Shown piece after piece: positions 58,301-64,000 of a stretch of DNA of 64,000 nucleotides (the first letter of the stretch is position 1; the number at the start of each line of letters is the position of its first letter). The notes under the pieces are model-generated. The model did not search any database and was not told the origin of the DNA. It saw only the letters and a program-made list of their open reading frames with translations. The DNA lies in assembly GCA_012064415.1 (NCBI GenBank), contig SSNU01000136.1, positions 1 to 64,000 on the forward strand. The letters are read 5' to 3'. Source of the stretch: Gyrodactylus bullatarudis (taxonomy: Eukaryota; Platyhelminthes; Monogenea; Gyrodactylidea; Gyrodactylidae). The translations under genes and the position numbers were made by a program.

Positions 58301-58949
58301 GCTTCAATGTCTTGGACACGCACGCTTAGCAAGTTTAGCTAATAGAACTATCCTGGATGGATCCACGCTGGCCAATATGACTGCTGATGATTTCAAGGTG
58401 AGCCAAAATTTTCCTAAAAGGTTCATTCCTATCTAATGATCTATCTTATAGAAAATGGATAATTCTCTAACTGATACAGAAGCTCTGTGTCTAATGCAGT
58501 GTGTCAAGGATCTCCTACTCTCAGTTCCAATACAAATCAGTTCTGGCGTTAACAATAAGAATTCTCAGGGTCTGGATTATTGTAATTCAGCCTTCCATCA
58601 GAAAAAGTTGATTTGCTCGAATAATAGTACAGAGACAAACGGAATGCTTAACAATACGAATAAACAATCGAACCCCAATAATATTGCTAGTAATATTACG
58701 AATCCTATAGTCAATATGACTAATTTACCTGGAGCATTCAACTATTGTCATTTCGTTACACTTCCCAATTATTTTACTGGCTTAAAAACTCACCCGTCTG
58801 CTATTTATCCATCTTGTTTATCGATCAAGATGAACTCAGAGAATAATAAAACATTGTATCCTTGGACCTGGGACGCCTTGGTCTCGTCTCAGGTACCTCT
58901 AACCACATATACAAACGGATTTGGGTTGAGAAATCCAAAACTTTTCTGA
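43356..58949 (+). CDS. Spn: Neurabin/spinophilin, PP1-targeting PDZ scaffold
   Basis: 27 exons, all phase-compatible, about 1,947 residues: 43356-43522, 43578-43695, 43754-43824, 43884-43920, 43977-44237, 45310-45484, 46037-46200, 46763-47121, 47181-47243, 48028-48163, 48474-48669, 49285-49383, 50172-50602, 51880-52136, 52296-52392, 52446-52497, 53170-53726, 53783-53829, 53887-53909, 53994-54217, 54284-54545, 55436-55846, 56071-56436, 56512-56597, 57033-57377, 58056-58397, 58452-58949. The diagnostic core is an acidic DDGSYALENGHYF segment, the PP1-docking RVxF motif KNVHF (321-325), then FSTYSKMDYDRRNNEIDPV and a PDZ domain (370-457: GFGFNIVG carboxylate loop, LRNASGIVKFVLGREK), all as in neurabins. 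Coiled coil lies at about 760-895. The C-terminus near 1740-1810 resembles a SAM domain, as in neurabin-1. Much of the rest is polar, Asn/Ser-rich and unconserved. Family certain; the joining of exons after the coiled coil rests on phase only. Confidence 0.88.
46168..46182 (+). other. PP1-docking RVxF motif in spinophilin
   Basis: The codons encode KNVHF, followed by SLSP. This matches the position and spacing of the RKIHFS motif of vertebrate neurabins, which anchors protein phosphatase 1 just upstream of the PDZ domain. Confidence 0.85.
47711..47816 (+). other. Possible alternative last exon of spinophilin
   Basis: After the acceptor TTTTCTCTAG, 34 codons stay open in the phase supplied by the preceding exon (47181-47243, phase 2) and then reach TAG at 47814-47816. 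The peptide starts RINSPYSKFLPSW. If used, it would end the protein just after the PDZ domain. No donor with a usable phase is seen inside, so it would be terminal. Chance cannot be excluded. Confidence 0.3.
57810..57865. repeat. Second copy of the dispersed repeat near 26.1 kb
   Basis: Intronic sequence resembles 26091-26145 in the same orientation by eye. It lies in the spinophilin intron before the SAM-like exon. Confidence 0.3.
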
Positions 58950-59353
58950 TTTTTAATCTGCATTACCAAATAGATTATTATTTTTTGCTAAATTTCGAGA
59001 AATTTCGTTCGATACATTTTTATTCCAAGTTTGACTAAACTCTTGGAGGCAGTCTGATAATTATAAAATTGATAAATTTTTATTATTATTTTTTTCCTTA
59101 ATTCTTGTTAGCTTGTCGAAGAGCTAAATGGAAATTTGTGAAAAATTAATTCCAATCCAAAAGATGACCCATTGTACAAAAATTAAAAATTATATAGTCT
59201 TTGTAAAATAGTATTGTTATATATCTGTTTATTTACAACTTTCATTGTAATATAAACTAATTTCATAATGAAATATTACCATTTATTTATTCTATAACAA
59301 GTTGAGGTTATAAGTACGCATTAATCTTCGTTAAAAGTGTAAAAAAATATATA

Positions 59354-59359
59354 AATAAA
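59354..59359 (+). terminator. Candidate poly(A) signal for spinophilin
   Basis: AATAAA lies about 405 nt after the spinophilin stop and only 59 nt before the ATG of the EF-hand gene, leaving a very short gap between the two genes. Confidence 0.35.
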
Positions 59360-59417
59360 AGTGAGTTTAAAAGCCCATTTATATTAGTAGTTAGAGGTAA
59401 TTCCACCTACAATTATT

Positions 59418-60170
59418 ATGAAGAGCCTTATACTGCGAAAGTATAAGGAGATGGATGAAAACTTTGATGGGATTGTTACGCGAAAAGAACTCGAAGAATA
59501 TCTTACATCTGAAGGACATTATCCAAATACAATAAGGGTAAGTTAACCGATCAATTTCCTTCTTAATTATCTCTATATAGACCTGAAAAAAGTTCTTTCT
59601 TCAAATTCAAAATAAATAATAAAATTAGCAAAACAGGGCCATGATTAATAATTGTTTATTTACTTTTTCTAATCAATTACATTATAATGTCTCCAAAAGT
59701 TATTATATGCAGAAATTTATTTATAGTCTCTTACTAATGCTGTTGATAAGAATCGTGATGGGATTATTAGCTTGGAGGAATTTCATGATTTTGTCAACTC
59801 CTTCCTTGATTCAAACACCAATGAAACTCTGAGTTCTCAGCATAACCAATTTTGCAAAGAATTCGATCCATGCATGGTCACTCCAAGAATAACACCGCGC
59901 TCCTTTGCTAATGAATGTGATAAAAGTACGTGTTCTTCCTTCCATTATCCCTATGATCCCTATATCTGGAAGAGACAGAGAAACATTGCCTTCAAGCCAA
60001 AGAAAAAGGTTGATATTTACATCTCGGACATTGCTGATTATCTCAGACATAGAAATTGGCTTGAAATGAGAGAGAATCTTTACAAGTATCTGATCAGCAA
60101 CGACCTACAACTCCGAGAAACTCTCAGTATGGAGGAATTAGTCAACTTTTTCCAGAGCTATTCAGAATGA
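59418..60170 (+). CDS. EF-hand calcium-binding protein of unknown role
   Basis: Two exons, 59418-59537 and 59727-60170, joined in phase 0 (AGG|GTAAGT donor, TTTATAG acceptor), give 187 residues. Two canonical EF-hand loops are visible: DENFDGIVTRKE (exon 1) and DKNRDGIISLEE (exon 2), each with D1, N3, D5, G6 and E12. Exon 1 ends between the hands. The C-terminal half is rich in charged and aromatic residues (IWKRQRNIAFKPKKKVDIYI, then helical segments such as DIADYLRHRNWLEMRENL) and matches no domain I know. There is no signal peptide or membrane segment, so it is probably cytosolic. A poly(A) signal at 60249 fits a complete short gene. It could be a calmodulin-like sensor or a subunit of a larger assembly. 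Confidence 0.8.
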
Positions 60171-60248
60171 ATTTTTTCAAATATATTTTTTCTTATTTTT
60201 TTCATTTAGAGCATTTAATAATTCAATTCGTAGAATAATTTAACCTGA

Positions 60249-60254
60249 AATAAA
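60249..60254 (+). terminator. Poly(A) signal for the EF-hand gene
   Basis: AATAAA lies about 80 nt after the stop codon at 60168-60170. Confidence 0.5.
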
Positions 60255-60352
60255 AGCTGATTTTAAAGTCAAAATCCAGGAATACCATTAGTAATTATTT
60301 GATGTTATTAATTAAAATAGATGGTTGAAGTTCAATTGAAACGCCAACAAAG

Positions 60353-60423
60353 ATGATTCAAACCATATTTATTTATTTATTTTTGATTGGAGTACATATT
60401 TCACTAATAAGATTCCAAAACAG
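60353..60423 (+). other. Signal-peptide-like short exon candidate
   Basis: ATG 60353 opens a hydrophobic stretch (MIQTIFIYLFLIGVHISLI) that ends in a donor-like AACAG|GTATAG. It resembles the first exon of a small secreted protein. Its phase (2) does not fit the exon-like ORF at 60556, so the two cannot be joined directly. Confidence 0.2.
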
Positions 60424-60555
60424 GTATAGATATATTTATACAAATCCTCATTTCAAATTGAAAAATTTAATCTTAAATGGCTAAATTAAGAGATTAATAG
60501 AATTATAATTTGAATCAGATTTCGGTTCAGTAATTATTAATTACAAATCCTTTAG

Positions 60556-60737
60556 GACAAGCATTTGAAATGATAGAAAAAAATAGAGAGGGTGGTGCCT
60601 TTGAAAAATTAGCATTATTCATTTTGATTGGTTCAAATTTTCTAGCCAATAGAAATGATGAATTTGATTTTCAAAGCACTGTTATGCAGGAAATAGTTGC
60701 TTCTCACGAGAAGAGGAGAAACCTTTGGTATGATTAA
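60556..60737 (+). CDS. Exon-like ORF, unknown protein, probable 3'-terminal exon
   Basis: After the acceptor CCTTTAG, 60 codons remain open to TAA at 60735-60737, beginning QAFEMIEKNREGG and ending EKRRNLWYD. The balanced charged/hydrophobic content (GGAFEKLALFILIGSNFL, VMQEIVASHEKRR) looks coding and unlike the AT-noise around it. It needs a phase-1 upstream exon that I could not find. The basic EKRR site near the end would suit prohormone cleavage, but this is speculation. I do not recognise a family. Confidence 0.4.
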
Positions 60738-60834
60738 ACTCTTGTAAAAACAACTAGTCTTGTTCTTTATTTGACTCCAGTATTAATGTGAGGATTTTAC
60801 CAAACTTGGGAAAAAACTTGGAAAAGTATTTGTT

Positions 60835-60961
60835 ATGATCGTAGAAGCACAAAGGATAATTTTAATTTTATCTGGAATTATTCTCACCAATCTAACAAGT
60901 CAATCTACAAATAGGAACGATGTCTTTAATCATATTGGATCTATAAGTGTTAATGATAGCA
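60835..60961 (+). CDS. Putative first exon of a secreted protein
   Basis: ATG 60835 starts a hydrophobic N-terminus (RIILILSGIILTNLTS) typical of a signal peptide, continues with polar sequence (STNRNDVFNHIGSISVNDS) and reaches a good donor, GATAGCA|GTGAGT, in phase 1. No matching downstream exon was found before 64 kb, so either the gene continues beyond the window or this is chance. Confidence 0.35.
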
Positions 60962-63900
60962 GTGAGTTTCATTTATACCTTCTCATGAGAAACCATCACA
61001 ACTCCTTCAGACTTTATTTTCAAGTCTAGAACTTCATTTGAATTGGTTGAATATTTATTTAAATCGTATAATTTATGACTATATCAATCAAAAGAAATCT
61101 AGAAGCCTTTCAAAAGTATTTATAATCTTTTACTTGACTGAATTATACACAAGAAGGATATTAGTTTGTGATTGAACAAGAAATCTTAGTAATGTCATAC
61201 ATTGCCATTTAGAAGCTTGATAAATAGCTTTTTAAAAATGTATGAGAAAATAGAAAAGAGGCGTCATATTTTGTTATACATTGCCGAGTATTAGAATTTT
61301 TGATCCATATGATATGCCGATTTCATCTGAAACTTTTGAAAAGTGAAAGCATTTGGCTAAACTTTTATAAAACAACAAAGAGATTTTTCATCTAGAATAA
61401 AATGGATTTAAATAAAATGTTTTCAATTGTGAAATCTTTGTTTAGCTAATTTGATTTACCGAAGGATTTATTCATACTCTTTATTCTATGGTAAAATTAT
61501 GGTTTTATAAAAATTTCTGTTTTCGAGAAAAAAAGTAAATTTTACCCCGAGAAAATCATGGTAACACAGAATAGTGATAAAGGATAAAGAATAAAAGTGA
61601 TCTTGTATCTTTTGAAATCAAATTGACGATCACTTTCAAACTCAGATTGGGTTTTTTTTGAGAGCTTGATTTTTTTATTCGAAATTTAATTTATTAACCT
61701 TTGCTTGGAATTTAATTCCATAACTCTTTTTTGATGCAATTGAATAAAGTTGTGAGAATATTTTTATCCAAATCGATAAAGTTATGTCAGTTAATTTCAA
61801 AAAGAACATTGAAATGATTAGAGCGAGTATCGAATCCAAAACATAATGTTGAGAAAGTAATTCTGAGTCCTTTTTGTATCTTTTTATTGACCAAAATGGA
61901 TTAAGATCATCTGGATGAATTTTGGTCAAATAGTTAATGTATCTAGATCTGTATTGCCAATCAAAATACAGATCTATATGCATTTATTAATGATGTTGAA
62001 TTTATTTGAATTATGTAGAAGAAAGAAATTGAATCACAATTAGTCGAAATGACAGTCATTTCTAGTGTAATTTTGGATTTTCAGCATTCTTTTTTTTAAC
62101 TATGAAAAATAAAAGATAGTCTATGGCTTTCCTAGGGAATATAATTTAAAGCATTGTATTTTTTCATCGATTATATAACACTTTACGTGTTAGAACTTAT
62201 GAAATTCTACTTTTAATAAGCTGAACAAAAAAGTGGGTTATATTTTATATTTCCATTAGTGATTGAAAATGCTTTTAGATTTTGATTAAACATAAAAGAA
62301 TCAAGCAACTTTATGATGTGATAATCTCTAGATAATATTCTAGATTCAATATTGCATAGATCTCGAGGGAGAAAACATTCATCAAAAATACTTTTCTAGA
62401 ATTATTAATATCAATAATACAAAATAATATTTAAAAAATACATGTTAGCTTAGCCAAACGTGTAGGGGAAGAGATAGATGGAGAGTGACAGATTCAGATC
62501 ATACATGTTCAATCTACCTTAAAAGACTAAAATAATAATAATTACAGTTATCTAAAGTTTCTTCTTTCTCTCCAACATTTAGAGGGGGAAAGGGGAGTAA
62601 GAAATACGAGAGGAAATTAAAACTGTTTTCAAAATCCTCTTTCAATATATCTGCGCCTGAATATTTTTTTTCGAGACTTTGTTTTCCCCCTTGTATTGGG
62701 TTTGCTCTGTACAAGAGGGAGAGATCTGTTTTAACCGTGCATTTTCCCTGTACGATATGTTTCCGAATACATTTTTTCTTCATTAACAACAATTCCATGT
62801 CCATTGGAGATGCATTTTAGTTGTATCAACTGTAAATTTCTCCCCAGATCATCACCAAACTTGGTTATTTTCCTTTGATGTTTTTTGCATTTCCCTGGTT
62901 TGAGCAATTAGGAAAGAATTTAGTTGATGCCTTCCTTTTGATATTAAAAATACAGTTTTTTCTGACTCTGGGTTCTTTGTTATTATTACGGATTTATTCT
63001 TATAATTGAAGAAGATATAAAGAGGATACATCATACCCTGAGGGCAATAGATACTATCGATCTTTCAAAATATTTTTTCAATAAGCCATTATTTAAATGA
63101 AATTTTACTTGTGTTTGAATGATGAAGTTGGTTTGATTAGCTCATGAGTTTAAGAGTCTCTTAGTACAAAAAGAGTCGGTAATATAAATTATAATTTATC
63201 TATTATAACTATAATAGACAAATATGTATTTCCCTGCGTATTTTATGAGTTTTGGAAAAAAAGATATTTACAATATTTGAAGTTTTGTCAGTTTTGTTTC
63301 CTTTCCTCTTATGACGCCAATCTTGGGAACTAAGATTTTTAATCAATTCAGTTGTCAAAGTTTCATATATATGTATCAAAGATTTCTTTATAGTTTTTTT
63401 AATATGACTGGTTCTTAGCGACCTTTTACTCTTTAGAAAAAGGATAAGTAGGAGATGTAATAATAAATGTAAATGGATTGTTATAGAGTGAAAAGATTAC
63501 TGAAATGGATTTACTACACTTATTACTCCAGAAAATTGTATTCTTGTAGGCGAATTACTCTATTAAATGTGTGAGTAGTATACCAGAAAAAAGGGAGGCA
63601 GATGGCTAAAGTTTACAATTCGATTAAGTGATTGAATTACTCTTAAACTTGACGAAAGAATAATTCAAGGGGGCGGGCGGGTTGTGAGTAATTTTGAGAT
63701 GCAAACTATAATTTGATTACAGCAATTCCTTGGATAAATTTTCAGAAATTTTCATGAAAATTATTTTTGCATCCAACATTTCAAAGACCTTGATAGTACC
63801 GAAATCAATTTCAAGAAAAAGCTCTTTAAATTTAATTTTTATTCTAATTAAATTATTTATTATCCAGTGCCATATATTCCTGAGAGAATTACCCTTTCTA

Positions 63901-64000
63901 TATTTATAACATGTTTTTTAATTGATTAACCCATGCATATGTCAAGGGCAATAAATCATTTTGAATGACATGAACATTTATAGGATTACAATGATTAAAA
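60962..64000. other. Distal region without recognised genes
   Basis: AT-rich throughout. Open frames at 61675-61983, 62514-62804 and 62852-63034 (minus) have no domain, splice or composition support. A short G/C-rich tract occurs at about 63669-63681. Confidence 0.5.

Overview
The window is animal nuclear DNA: AT-rich, with intron-split genes, GT-AG splice sites, many introns of only 50-80 nt, and AATAAA-type poly(A) signals. The gene set (Frizzled, PAPS synthetase, Su(dx)/Itch, pickpocket-type DEG/ENaC channel, CDK, neurabin/spinophilin) points to a metazoan, most likely an arthropod. A copepod such as a sea louse would fit, but that is an inference from overall character and the sequence does not prove it. 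No bacterial, phage or CRISPR features were seen. Most of the gene models below were assembled by hand from splice sites and reading-frame phase; every exon junction reported for the main genes keeps the frame.

Layout. 1.2-8.0 kb (minus): a divergent Frizzled-4-like receptor in five exons. 9.2-12.4 kb (minus): bifunctional PAPS synthetase in seven exons, sharing a 170-nt divergent promoter with EMG1/NEP1 (plus, 12.5-13.4 kb, two exons). 13.7-20.0 kb (minus): a Su(dx)/ITCH-type C2-WW4-HECT ubiquitin ligase in ten exons, convergent with EMG1 so that the 3' ends probably overlap. One of its introns carries a 688-bp element with 195-200-bp terminal inverted repeats. 20.0-39.6 kb: a gene-poor block with one 524-bp inverted-repeat element and two weak exon candidates. 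39.6-41.4 kb (minus): a single-exon DEG/ENaC channel. 41.7-43.1 kb (minus): a CDK with substituted regulatory residues and an apparent 31-nt intron. 43.4-58.9 kb (plus): a 27-exon neurabin/spinophilin gene of about 1,947 residues. 59.4-60.2 kb (plus): a two-exon EF-hand protein. 60.3-61.0 kb (plus): short exon-like and signal-peptide-like ORFs that I cannot assign. 61.0-64.0 kb: nothing recognised.

The genes do not form a single pathway. PAPS synthetase supplies the sulfate donor for sulfotransferases. EMG1 acts in 18S rRNA maturation. Su(dx)/Itch ligases act on Notch-pathway and related cargo. Frizzled is a Wnt-type receptor. Spinophilin targets protein phosphatase 1 to actin-rich sites such as synapses. 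The most unusual items are the CDK lacking the activating threonine and inhibitory tyrosine, the Frizzled lacking the KTxxxW Dishevelled-binding motif, and the DEG/ENaC protein with changed gating and filter motifs.
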